Origin: Brachyhypopomus gauderio
Taxonomy: Eukaryota > Chordata > Actinopteri > Gymnotiformes > Hypopomidae
DNA length: 64,000 bases
NCBI RefSeq assembly: GCF_052324685.1
Contig: NW_027506898.1
Span: 1,247,501 to 1,311,500 of the forward strand
Direction: 5' to 3'
A program made the position numbers and the translations under genes. Positions 1-11,186 of this stretch are shown one piece after another. Position 1 is the first letter of the stretch. The number at the start of each line of letters is the position of its first letter. The notes beneath the pieces are model-generated. The model saw only the letters and a program-made list of their open reading frames with translations, was not told the DNA's origin and did not search any database.

Positions 1-1084
1 TGCAGCCTGGCCTTCTCCTTATTCCTTACAGACTGCCAGGTGAAGCTATCAAACTAACATGACTTTGGCATCAGTTATATCTCTGGCCATACATTTTATA
101 TACCTCAAGTCTATAAGGAAGACGTTACAGAACTTGCTTCCAACCTATAGGAAATGACAGTAAGGAAATTACAGTAAGGAAATGACGCATTTACACTTAT
201 ATCAATAAACGACACCATTCATGCAAGCTGTCACTGAAGAGATGAACAGACATCTTCATAGGGAGTTCTGGCTGGATGTCCTGACACAGACTAATCCATT
301 GAAACCTGTATTCAGGACAAGGCTTAGTCAACATGCAGAAACATTGTCTGGTTCAGAGCCCAGTATGTATCAGGCTTCTGGCAAGAGCTTTCCAGTGTAG
401 AATCTCATTTATTCTGTTTGAAAGGTAAAAATGGAGTTATGGAGTAAATGTAGTTTGGGGAAAAAAGACCATGCCTGGAACCATGAGCCACCTACATATC
501 TCCCTATATATACTGCCCAACTTCAGTTCTCTGTGACAAAGTTGTTGCATTCTACTATACCCCCCCCCCCCCCACTCTGTCTATATGCCTCTTCCTCATT
601 CCTGCTCCATCTCCTGGTGTCTCATAATCAAACAATATGCAGTAAATTATAACAATGGCTTATACTCAAATAACTGCTTTCGTTTTGCCTTATTCCTATT
701 TCTACTAAATCTCAATTAACCACATATATAATTGCAATCTTTTACTTTATGTCATGTCTTTTGTAACTCGCCATGACACTATAGGGGTCCTTTCCAATAA
801 TGTAGCAGCCATAACTTCAAATGTTTTGTGAGAGCTCCAACACACCTGTTTATTGTTTACACTGTTTATTATTCATGTCTAGGGCTGCTCTAAAAAAATA
901 ACCAGAAAACAATTATTTCACACAACACTGTAGATTCTATGCACTTCTTATATTAGGATTTTACATAGTTACCAAACAAGACTACAAGCAACAACTTTCT
1001 CTTTCTTGTTATCAAGTCAGACTTTGGATTAAAATGACACTTTGGTGCCCTCCGGTGTTCAAAATAGGGAGTTGAAATATGGTC
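1..1084. other. Flanking DNA beyond the 3' end of QDPR
   Basis: I see no gene here. The stretch is AT-rich and holds a poly-C tract at about 560-573. On the minus strand it lies downstream of the QDPR stop codon. A possible AATAAA for that gene (TTTATT on the plus strand) lies near 847, but I cannot tell which signal is used or where the 3' UTR ends. Confidence 0.5.
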
Positions 1085-1235
1085 TACTTTCAAGGAATTT
1101 GGCGGACACTCTTATCCTTATTGTCTTACATATTAATCAGTATGACAACACATGTACTCACTGGGAATCAAACCCATGACCTTGATTTTATAAGTACTAT
1201 GAGCTGTGGTACCAATCTACAGAAACACACCACAC
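1085..1235. repeat. SINE-like interspersed repeat with a tRNA-like stretch
   Basis: The sequence resembles a repeat common in fish genomes: GCGGACACTCTTATCC at its left, then ACTGGGAATCAAACCCATGA and a diverged segment that looks like the T-arm and anticodon-arm side of a tRNA. The copy is degraded. Its family is recalled from memory, not searched. Confidence 0.45.
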
Positions 1236-1385
1236 ACGTTATTACAGAGGAAAATATTAATTTACTTTTTAAAATAAAAATCACAATTGAATTCATAATA
1301 CAAATCACTTTTCCTTATTCAGTTTACTGTATTTGTAATAGCCAGATTTATCCAAGTTATTTGAAATTTGACTAAGACAGGCAAC

Positions 1386-1409
1386 ACACACACACACACA
1401 CACACACAG
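1386..1409. repeat. CA microsatellite
   Basis: A run of about 11 CA dinucleotides, about 60 bp past the QDPR stop on that gene's 3' side, so probably inside its 3' UTR. Confidence 0.85.
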
Positions 1410-1465
1410 ATTTTAAATATTACAATCAAATTGTTTGTTGCGCACATACACACATGCTTACACCA

Positions 1466-4279
1466 TTATGTTGGTGTTGCTTCTGTCTTGCCCTCTGTGG
1501 TAATAAGCTGCACCAGACTCCCTGATGCTGGTCTGTCCTCTCCTAAGGCCCACTTGTAGAACAATCTAGAAGACAGTTGTTTGTCAATTCGTGGTGTATG
1601 AACATGAAATGGCTCAGTTACAGGACCCAGGAATCACAAGTAGTTATTCCTAAAATTATAGAATATTGTCTTTTATATTTTTCCCCTCATATATACTGAT
1701 CAAATAATGTTTACAACATTTTAATCATGTGGCACATAATTAATTCTGCTAACCCTCGAGGTCTTGCTAATGTGCTATTGTGCTAATGTGAAGCGTCGTT
1801 AGACAGGAGGCCTTTTATCATAATCTTTTTTTTTTATGTAGTTTCTATGCAACTATCTTTACAATAGTTCCACTATCAACAGTGCAGACTAGGTGGATGT
1901 CTAACCAACCTGAGTTTTGGAACTCTGCTTTCTGCAGCAAACTCCTGTTCAACATCCACACAAACCCACACCACACACACAAACCTACACTACGCATACA
2001 AACCCACACTATGCGTACAAACCAAAAGAGCACACTCACTCAGCTATGTACTCCAGTGGTGTCCAGGAGCTAAAATCTGCATCTGGCATGGATTTCCTGT
2101 TCATAGGTGTGTCCAAGGTAACACTGTTGGAAGCAATGTGGGGTGGCACGTTATTGAACAGAATGCTATACAAAAATGCCATAAAAAATGGATAGTACTA
2201 CATATATATATATTACACACCCACACACATCAGCTCAGCTAACCCCACCACACATACGCGCACGCGCAGGCACACACACACAGGTTCACGTGTCAACTCA
2301 GTCACCTTATGGTACCAAATTATAAAGTAGCCTACAAGTTCCAATTTTATTAATTCAGAGAAATTAATCCCATTGTTGGAATTGATTCATTCTCAGCTGG
2401 AAAGGATGACTCATTCAGTGATACAACTCTTATTTTGAATCAAAGTTATTAACCACTAGTCCTACTAGCCCTCTATTTGTGAGCCTTTGGGTTTACAGCA
2501 CTGTAAACAGTGTGTGTAGCTCTTTGAGTGTTAAAAGTGCAGTATTCAATAGGGATATTGTGCTGCATTCAAATATGTGAAAGGCATTCTTACTGAACAC
2601 AGCAGGCACACTGCGTAAAGCTGTCTTGCATGTGTAGCACACGAGGTTACAAAAACTTGATGAATGAAATTATTATGGATTATGGATGAAAGAGAATTTA
2701 TAAGCACAAAAATGGGACAAGGACAAGGCGTGCACACTCCATAAGTGGGCGTGGAAATGCCTGATGGCTCAGCGTGACTGCTCGGACTGTGACAGCGGTG
2801 AAGGTGAAGGTACGCACGGCAGGATTGCCACGGCGGCAGCTGCGGCAGGAAGGCCAGCGTTGGCTCCGCCCAGACTCTGACACAGCTGATGCACTGCTGC
2901 TTTTGCCATGCCATAACCAATCATTCCTATGCAGAGACAGAGAAAAGCAAGAGACAGTGAGAGTGTGCATCTTTAAAGTAATGTTTTAAAAATTTATTTA
3001 AGAGCGAACATGCATGTTTTTGTAGGATTAGTCATCCTATATAAAAATAAAATAAATAAAATAAGCAAAAATGCTAATTAGGTCCTGTTTCCAAAACAAC
3101 CTGAATAGTAAAGAAAGCTATTGAATGTTAAAGGAGCGGTGTGTCTGAATAGTAAAGAAAGCTGGAGAATGTTAAAGGAACAGTGTGTGCCTGGGGTTGG
3201 TCCAAGACATGCTTTAGCTCCTGTCAGCGTGAGCAGACCCCCATCTTTCAGGTGTTTGGTTGCTAGGTGACTGGAGATGGTGGAAGTCCACACACTCTGC
3301 TTCCACATCAAATCTGCATTTTTGTACATCACTGCGGGAGGGAGAAAGACAGCAGGAGAGACAGAGAGAGACAGACAGACAGATAGACAGACAGCAAATC
3401 AATGCTTTAGCAATGTCAGTGATCCAGTGCTGCAGCTGAAGTGGAGCACTGCAAGATGCCCATAGTGCCCACAGTAAGATGTCTGTGGGCACACTACTCT
3501 TACCTTTGGCCTTGGCACTTCCCCCTGCCCAGCCTCCAGCCAAACACAAAATGGCATCGACTTTTTCTCCTCTCAGCAGATCTTCTACATCAGCAGTAAC
3601 CTGAAGGGATCATCATTTCTGACTGCAACACCACATAAAACCATGTACAATTTCATGTGGATTGCATACAAGTAACCATAAGACCTTCCAATAGGCAGTA
3701 CAGGGTACTCTAGTATTTATAAATTCCATCACTCCACCACATTCAAATTAACATGAGCAAATATATCAATATTTATGTGTGATATATTTGATCATATATT
3801 ATCAAGCCAATGTAGAAGATTTAATGCAATGATAACACGGCTAATGTTAATTGTCTTACCTGGTTCGCTTGCTCATTAAAGGAGTCTGTCATTTTAACAG
3901 TGACGTTACCATTAGCTTCTTCATTCGCATGTAAGTCAATGCTGGCAACCCACTAGCAGGAAGAGACGTCAACGATATAATCTCATAATAACTGCCATAT
4001 AGAGTCTACTTAATTATTGAATGGTTTTCTATGTAGGTCAACGATTGAACAAGTAAAATAAACGTTTGGAGGTTCTGATGCAGTTACAATTAATGAAAGT
4101 TAAGTCTGTTTATGAGGACTGACAAGTGATGTCAGATTATCAGTCGCTGCTGTTAATCAAAAGCGTGGCATGGTATGAGCACTCACCCAGTTTTTTGATT
4201 TGAAATACTGAACACATTTTGAGCCAAGTGCGCCTTTCCCTCCATAAATAATGACTTTATGAGTCTCTGCCGCTGCCAT
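1466..4279 (-). CDS. qdpr: Dihydropteridine reductase (QDPR), complete seven-exon gene
   Basis: The enzyme regenerates tetrahydrobiopterin from quinonoid dihydrobiopterin with NADH, supporting the phenylalanine, tyrosine and tryptophan hydroxylases in the cytosol. Coding exons on the minus strand: 4279-4187, 3952-3860, 3600-3504, 3331-3191, 2926-2818, 2123-2040 and 1565-1466. They join in frame to 238 aa (human about 244). Residues 9-19 ([11 protein letters not shown]) form the NAD-binding glycine-rich turn. Y146 and K150 in [11 protein letters not shown] are the short-chain dehydrogenase YxxxK catalytic pair. Other landmarks are [30 protein letters not shown] and [10 protein letters not shown]. 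The start ATG fits the known N-terminus. Five introns are GT-AG. Intron 4 appears to begin with GC (CAG|GCACAC at 3190-3189). The gene is head-to-head with GTF2E2. Identification is confident; exon edges were set by reading frame and splice signals. Confidence 0.95.
3101..3188. repeat. 44-bp tandem duplication beside the intron 4 donor of QDPR
   Basis: Two adjacent copies of a 44-bp unit beginning CTGAATAGTAAAGAAAGCT (3101-3144 and 3145-3188), differing at a few bases. The second copy ends within 3 bp of the exon 4 boundary at 3191, so it abuts the unusual GC donor. Confidence 0.85.
3356..3396. repeat. GACA/GAGA simple repeat in QDPR intron 3
   Basis: Alternating GAGA and GACA units, slightly interrupted. 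It lies just upstream of the exon 4 acceptor and on the transcribed strand supplies a pyrimidine-rich tract. Confidence 0.75.
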
Positions 4280-4600
4280 TTCTCATCAAAGGGACGTTAA
4301 AAGTCCAAATCAGTGCAGAAGTCAAAACAGAAACGCAATTAATTCTTCTCCTAGCATTTATGTTTGTTGGCAAATGTAGACTCCTCCCGCCCCCTACCGC
4401 ATAGGAGTGTATTAGCTAGCCACCTAGCCCTATAAGTATTTAAAATGTTTGTTATTATTTAGAGAGATTCTTTGTGCGGCTCTTCCTTTGCTTATATTGC
4501 CTTTGTTGTGTTTTGTGGCGGATTAAATTATTCCAAAATATCTGTTGTTCAGAACGTCCTCCGGTGCAAACTGTGGCGCTATATGCGTCTACAGTTCACC
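4280..4600. promoter_or_regulatory. Shared head-to-head promoter region of QDPR and GTF2E2
   Basis: The QDPR start codon is at 4279 (minus), and the apparent first exon of GTF2E2 (plus) ends at 4850. The short interval between them must hold both transcription starts. Sequence from about 4550 to 4850 is visibly CpG-rich compared with the flanks, as in housekeeping promoters. I see no convincing TATA box that fixes either start. Confidence 0.6.
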
Positions 4601-4850
4601 AAACAACCAAACCAGGAGCTCGTTAGGACAGACGAAGAAGACGAGTGACGTCGTAGCGGAAGTAGCTGGTGGGACCAAAGCGCGCTGGCGACCCGTTCGG
4701 CGTGTGGAGTTGAGTGAGGCGGCCGCCGACCTCACCTCAGTCCGCTTTACGCAACCTCTCCACGGAGTCGAGCTAACGAGCCCCGAGTTTGTCGTTGAGA
4801 TACAGCCAACTATTTGTCTCTCGAAGAGAGGTGGAGGGCGGAAGAGCGAG
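4601..4850 (+). other. gtf2e2: Probable non-coding first exon (5' UTR) of GTF2E2
   Basis: A CpG-rich stretch ends in a good splice donor, GCGAG|GTAGGT, at 4850/4851. The first coding exon of GTF2E2 starts with a splice acceptor directly before its ATG (AAG|GATG at 15084/15085), so an upstream untranslated exon is required. The donor is well supported as a motif; the 5' boundary is not determined. Confidence 0.5.
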
Positions 4851-6417
4851 GTAGGTGGGTTATCTGAGGTTTGGCTGGCTGGGGAGCCACATTGTTTAGT
4901 GTTGCTAATGTTAGCTAGCTAGGTGGCTTGTGTGACAAGTTGACTGACGTTGCTAGCGCTCGCTAACGAACCTCCTGGTCAGCCAAAGTTACTGTTTACT
5001 GCTCAAACAGCTAACTGGCCTTTGTCACACGTCTTTCTGGTTTGTAGAATGTGTTAACGGCGATTATCTTTATTAATGAGTCCCTTATTCATACGGCACC
5101 TCCTATTATGTTACAGATGAACGTTTAGGTGTGGAATAAGCATCTCGTTACGTATTTAGGCGATGCTATCGGGATCATGTCACCCGATTACAGACTGCTT
5201 TGTGAAATGTTCATAGCTTGCTAGTTGTCTTTAAGTTAACTAAAAGTAGACTTACTCAGTTTTTTTGTGAGCAAATTCAGCCCCTGCTGCGCTACGTCGA
5301 AGCTCCGTTTACCTGGCAGTGAGTTAGTGGTGCTTAGTTAATGTACCTGGCTGTCCACAGTTCTGTGTGTTACGGGTAAGTAAGCTCATAATGATTGTGT
5401 GTTTTGTATATTTGTGAAGATATTATACTCCTGTGTGGTCTTGCCAAAAATCAAGGCATAGAAGCTCTATATACATTTTCAAGTTCACTAAACGTTAGGT
5501 TTACTGTTAGAACTTAGGAAGATAGTTTTTAGCTCTTTCGAATTGTGTGAACTCCACATGAATATATTATAAAATGTCATTTCAATTGTAATAATAAAAT
5601 AAATAAAGCAGGACCTATTGACATACACAGATTTTTTCATGCTAGCTATATTATATTATCATACTGCAAGTTCATAAACAGGACTATACCAGTAATAGTA
5701 CCTCAAACAGAAAAAAAATCCATATTTAAGGAAATTTGCTAAATGAAATGTTTATGTAATCTGAGGACAAAGATCAAGATGAACTGAAATAGTTTTACAG
5801 TTGAAATATGTTTATATTGAAGAATAGAATGATTAGCAGTTACAGCAGTTGCTTTGTTTTGTTTTTTTTATTTTTATCTTCTTAAGGCTGAATTAGCTTC
5901 TGCATGTAGTAGCACACACTATTCTTTCAAAAATGTTTACTGGGGGAAAACATTAAATGATCAGAGCTGATGGCTGGAAACATGTCTAACACAAAAGAGT
6001 TCTTAAGAATAAACACTGACAACTAAGTAGGGTGATTTTGGATTTGGTTGTGTTATTTTTTTATTTTTATTTTATTTTATTTTTATTTTTTATAGACCCT
6101 CAGCACAACTGATTACTGAAATCATGCAGTGTATCAGTAAGGTGTGGAGACCAAAAAGATACTCTGATTTATAAACCTGAAAACATTGAGAATATGTCTA
6201 GATTAAGTAATATTGGAGTTGTTGGGCTACAAGAAGGTACAGAAGGAATGCAACTGGTTGATTTCTTTGTACTAGGCCTAGGGCAGAATACGAAAAGTGG
6301 CCATATTAAAATTGACCTTGCAGTTAAAAACCTGTCCAATTGCCCGGACTCGTTCTGATTGTTACACAAGTAGCTAGACATAGACAAGTATGCATTTTGA
6401 TCCCAGAACTGAGTCAC

Positions 6418-6480
6418 AGGCAGGGCTGGACTGGGACAAAAAATCGGCCCTGGCATTTTTGGTTTAGACCGGCCTCCCAT
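6418..6480. repeat. End of an interspersed repeat (GGGCTGGACTGGGACAAA type)
   Basis: CAGGGCTGGACTGGGACAAA followed by a stretch on GGCCCTGGCATTTTTGG is a sequence I recognise as a recurrent fish interspersed repeat, probably a DNA transposon end. I could not find its other end. Confidence 0.35.
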
Positions 6481-7334
6481 AATTAGCAGAGCACAACCGA
6501 CTTGTAATTTATGTATGTGGAGTACGACGTGGAAAAAAATAATTAAAAAGTTACTGGTTAAAGTCATTGGATTCAATCTTAGCATTATTATATCACAACC
6601 ACTTTTTTTGAATTTCTCCAATTTAACGGCTCAATTCTAATTCTTCAGGTTAAAGGTGCTTCCTCCTTAAAACAGCTATAACATGTATTTGTATCTGGCT
6701 ACAAACAAAGCTGCTTTATGAATTCATGCAACGCAAACATGTCTTAAAAGCATTTGACACCGTTTTACTCTTGTTCAGTGTGGGCATATCTTTTGCTAAT
6801 ATTACTTTTATATTTTTTACACTTACTGTAGTCATGCTTAAATTGCAAAGCTTTTATTTATCATTTATAAGTTTTTAAATCCGTAATTTTACTTGTTTTG
6901 AGTGCTTTTTAAAACATGTTGAACCACAGCATAGAGGCTATGAATTCAAACTACTGTGCAGCCTTTCAACACACCTTTAACCTAAATATCTAAAATGCTA
7001 TGATAGCCTAAAATGGACACTTGCTGCTCATCCAACACTTCTCAGTCTTGACCATTTGGTATTTTATCAGAATAAGGGTGCGTGGCTGCCAGATTTTGGG
7101 AAGTATACAAATACCAATTTAATATTGATACTAATCAATCACCATTGCTCATCATTCTCATGTAATAAAGTCCCTGTGTTATCCTAACGTTACTACCTGC
7201 TTACGTACTACACTTTCACTCTCAGTCTGTCCCTCGGTTTCTCTTTCACAAGCCTGCATCTCTGGGTGCTGCTCTCCCTGTCTGCTGCTGCTTTCTTCAC
7301 CTACAGAGTACGCGGATTCTACTGAATACTGTAT

Positions 7335-7430
7335 TCTACTGAAAAGTCCCAAATATCTAACCTTTAATTAGCCTAAATAACATAATATTTAAACAAATAA
7401 ATAATAACAATGGTCGAATACTGGGGAGAC
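7335..7430. repeat. Dispersed repeat, copy 1
   Basis: About 95 bp beginning CCCAAATATCTAACCTTTAA and including CAAATAAATAATAACAATGG. It is nearly identical to 30190-30285 in intron 4 of the same gene. Family unknown. Confidence 0.6.
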
Positions 7431-7713
7431 GGTACCATCTCTTTTAATGTGATTAAAAGTGAATTATTTTGAATCATTTAATTTGTGTATATATATGTAT
7501 CTTAAGCTGAAGGTGCTAGAAAATATTGAAAATGGACCTTGAAAGTGCCGTACAAGGTTGGTGCAGCAGATTGTTCTTGTTACCACCAGCCGCGACAACT
7601 GTTGCTGGACAGCATTTGCAGTAAGTGACTGGTCCACGTCCAACCTTTAAAACCCTATGTACTTCCTGACAACAGACACAGCTCTTTTCTTTGGTAAAAG
7701 TTCCTTTGGGGTA

Positions 7714-8035
7714 GGGCTGCCATGATTAGTTGACTAGTCACGATTGTCGCCTATTAAAATAGTTGACGACTAATTTAATAGTCAATGCATCGTTTTTACT
7801 TTGTTTTTCTCTCCAAACTGCTGCGCCAGTTTCCTCTGCTGCGTCTGCCTTTCTGTCCTTGACGCACATGCGCAGTAGTGGAAACGACATCCCAGGACGC
7901 TATACAGACAGGCTCTGGTATCATGGCTACCCGGCTACGGAACTCAAAAGTGTGGGATCACTTTAAGAAAATGAAAGAGAAATGCAAGCCAGAATGTCCA
8001 CGGCAGCCCAACAGCTTTTGGCAGGAAACAATAAG
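7714..8035 (+). mobile_element. hAT/ZBED transposon 5' end with BED-finger start
   Basis: The end TAGGGCTGCCATGATTAG is typical of hAT elements. At 7924 an ORF begins MATRLRNSKVWDHFKKM, the first half of a BED zinc finger (conserved S-K-V-W-D-H-F), then diverges. A reverse-oriented end of the same type lies at 17145-17228, but no matching target duplication was found, so I do not join them. Confidence 0.55.
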
Positions 8036-8527
8036 GTCTATTAAAACATCTTTTAATTGAACAGGATGCAGCATGTTCAGTACAAAACATCTCGTAGGTT
8101 GCCTATAAGTCCTTATATTTTGAATAAAATCAACAGGCAAACATAATTTTTATGTAAAGTGCCCAAGGAACTGATGGACTTGTATACACTGCTTTTGACA
8201 GTGCTATGTAATGTCAAAATTCTGGAACAAAGTTGTACAAATGTTGAGCATAATTTTGAAAATGAGCATCACCGAGGATCCAGGTTTTTATACTGAATCT
8301 ACCTCCACAGAGATTGCTATGAATAAAAGTCATTATGAGCTGTGTGAAAAGTCCCTGCTTCTTTCTAGAAAGTGTAGGCCTATTTTAAAACTGTGGGTTG
8401 GAGTTCTGCAATGATAACACAGTGGTATACGGATATTTTTACCCCTGGAGAGTAACAGCAAGGTTCAAGGGAAATGAAGTTTACTTGGAAAAGTCTCCAC
8501 TCCTGAATTACCTCACAGCATGCAGAG

Positions 8528-9418
8528 TAGGGGTGAACGATTTTGGAAAATAATCTAATTGCAATTTTTTATCTATAAATTGCGATTGCGATTTAAAATC
8601 GCAATTTTTTCCCACTGTTTTCAGGAAACTCTGTTTCGGCATTTTTTATACAGCTCAGATACAGGGTTGTTTAACAAAGCCATGAAGCCGGGCTTGTTCA
8701 CTATATTAACGGACATCATGTCTTTCACTATGAACTCCGTTACTGCCCGAGTTATTTCAGCGTGCCGCTTCGAATTATATCCATAAGGAGTTACACTTTC
8801 AAACGGTTCGGTCAGTGAACTCTGTCTGCTGGACCGCGGTCAAGCTATCCGCGCTTTTGCGATTCATCCGCGCTTTAAATCGTATTGCGCCTATATGCGT
8901 GATTTTACGGTATTTCGCTGCTCACCGCATACTAAGGCTGTATAAGCGCAGAGAAACACTTTTGCGTATTTGAAGATGCAGCACTGGTCGTTGGCATTTT
9001 AGCCTTACAAATATCATACGAGGCTTTGTGGTGTTTTTTTTAATGCTGAAGGTTTGTAGCGTTACCTCGCGTCGTAGCAACAGTAGCAAGGCACGTTTTG
9101 CAGGGTACCTGACGTCGAGCAGCATCTTTTAAAAGCCAAAGTAATTTCACACAACTGATGTGCTGCCCCTCTTTGGTATTAGACTTTCAGTTGTGTCAGC
9201 GTCTGTCGAGCCTGAAGCCATTGTGCAACAAGTTAAAGTGCGCTGTGTTAACTTCACTTCTCCACCTCCCTGCCTCCTGCTCGGGTTTGCTCCGTTCGTC
9301 CTCGGCTCGGCTCGCTCCCAAGTCACGTGACCAGTTTAAATCGCAGCCTGTGCGATTAGACAATCGCGTTTTAAAATATCGCGAGATTATCGCAAATGCA
9401 ATTAATCGTTCAGCCCTA
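8528..9418. mobile_element. hAT-type non-autonomous element with 8-bp target duplication
   Basis: It starts TAGGGGTGAACGATTTTGG and ends with the reverse complement of TAGGGCTGAACGATTAATT. It is flanked on both sides by ATGCAGAG (8520-8527 and 9419-9426), an exact 8-bp duplication as hAT transposition makes. Both ends carry further complementary GCGATT/AATCGC runs. No transposase is visible. Confidence 0.85.
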
Positions 9419-9593
9419 ATGCAGAGTATTATCTTTTAAGAGTAGAAATGTTTTAGACTGGTGCCATCCCACAAAGATGCAGTGAAATTTTACATCTTTA
9501 TACTGAACCTTTTCCTTCCATATCTGTTTTGTGCATATGTAACCAAGTAGTAACAGTGGTTGTTTTTAGTATTTTGTGTGTAGTTCTTGGTCA

Positions 9594-9619
9594 TGTGTGT
9601 GTGTGTGTGTGTGTGTGTG
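9594..9619. repeat. GT microsatellite
   Basis: A run of about 13 TG dinucleotides in GTF2E2 intron 1. Confidence 0.9.
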
Positions 9620-10186
9620 ATTTTGTTCACAAAATTCCAAATTCTCCCAAATACCTTCTGCCAGTAAAAGTAATATAAAACAGAAAGGTTTCTCAATTAT
9701 CCAAATAAAAAATATATATCTTCCATTTTATCTAATTTATCTAATATACATTACCATTCTAGTTTGGCCACCTAGTTTATTTATTTTTAATATTTTCTAC
9801 ATCTTACAAGAACAGTGACTGTATCAAAATAATGAAATAGCACATGACAATGTTAATCCATAATAGATGGTTGTAGATTGTAAAATTCTTCAGAGCCACC
9901 CATTATCGGAAAGTAATGTTTTTGGTGTTCTCTTAACCAGCTTCATGAGGTAACTACCTATGATGCCCTGAAGTCATTCTCATGTATGCTGAACACTTGT
10001 AGATGGGGGTATATATTATAAAAAAGGTATAATTTTTTTGAGAAAGCAGTTAATGTTCATTTGAAGTTTCATTATTATTAGTAATTTAATAATATACTGT
10101 ATACAGTGGCGTGCACAGACATTTTGGGGGGCAAGTGCTCAGGGGGGAAAAAGGGCACTTTTTAGCGCATGTGGAACACTTCATTA

Positions 10187-10986
10187 TAGGGATGCACCGA
10201 AATGAAAATTCTTAGCCGAAACCGAAAACCGAAAATGAAGAAACCAAGGCCGAAAGCCGAAAACCGAAACACCGAAATACATTATGCCAATTATTAGTAA
10301 CATTGGATTTATGGCTAACCTCACTAAAATCAAAGCATTGCTATTCAAAGAATAAATCAACTACAAAATTTGATTTGAAAATATGTATTTAGCACTGACA
10401 TTACAGTAATGCATATTATAAAATAAAATTAGTGGTGGGCCGTTAACGGCGATAACGCTGACAATGGCCGACCACTAATTAAATTGAACTCGCTTCCAGA
10501 CCGTTTTTATCTGAGAGGATAAATATATGTATTTTATACGAGTTAAATTTAATTATAACTGACTGACCTGAAAGATAAATATAAATTCTCTCATAAAAAC
10601 GTGACGTGAGTTGCAACAACATTAAACAGCTCAGGTAAACACGCTTCTGAGAAATGTCGTCTGCTCGGCAAAACATAACGGGGCTCAATGTGCTCTATTA
10701 GCCTACGAAATCCCGCATCCTCTACGACAGAGAACGGCTGATCGTAAGGCAGCGAGTTCCATAATTTTTGGTGTAATGTCCTTTGCCTTGGCGCCATCAC
10801 TGGAAAACTTTTTTGCTAGCTTTATCCAAATAAACACGTGCAGGCGATTTTTGCTTGCGTCATCACAATACATTGTTTCGGCCGTGTTGTTTCGGTGATG
10901 AAAGTATTTCGGCCGAAAACCGAAAATGCAAATTTAAGCCATTTCGGCCGAAAATTTTCGGTGGCCGAATTTTCGGTGCATCCCTA
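10187..10986. mobile_element. hAT/ZBED element with CCGAAA-rich ends, 8-bp duplication
   Basis: The terminal repeats are TAGGGATGCACCGAAA and its reverse complement at 10972-10986. Subterminal GGCCGAAA/TTTCGGCC motifs are repeated many times. It is flanked by exact CTTCATTA duplications (10179-10186 and 10987-10994). A minus-strand piece at about 10640-10800 encodes QPFSVVEDAGFRRLIEHIEP and PSRRHFSE, typical of the N-terminal half of a ZBED-type hAT transposase, so this is an internally deleted derivative. Confidence 0.85.
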
Positions 10987-11186
10987 CTTCATTATAAAAA
11001 AATTACACGCACATGTTGAATGAAATCTGACTTTTATTTGTAACATTCTCTAAACGTGAGTTTTCAATGGAAAAAAGTTATACCACCAACTGATAAAATC
11101 CATATCCAATATTAACTATATACAGTCATTGTTAAGTCCTTCAGTTAACCATGTTGCATATATTGTGCCATTAGTAAATCAAAATA

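Noticed and set aside
2546-2970. Minus-strand frames of 124 and 90 codons
   Set aside because: They are off-frame readings over QDPR exon 5. The real frame gives [20 protein letters not shown] and splices at 2818.
4545-4922. 125-codon plus-strand open frame
   Set aside because: It lies in the CpG-rich region and crosses the likely GTF2E2 first-exon donor at 4850. CpG-rich DNA has few stops by chance, and the product resembles nothing I know.
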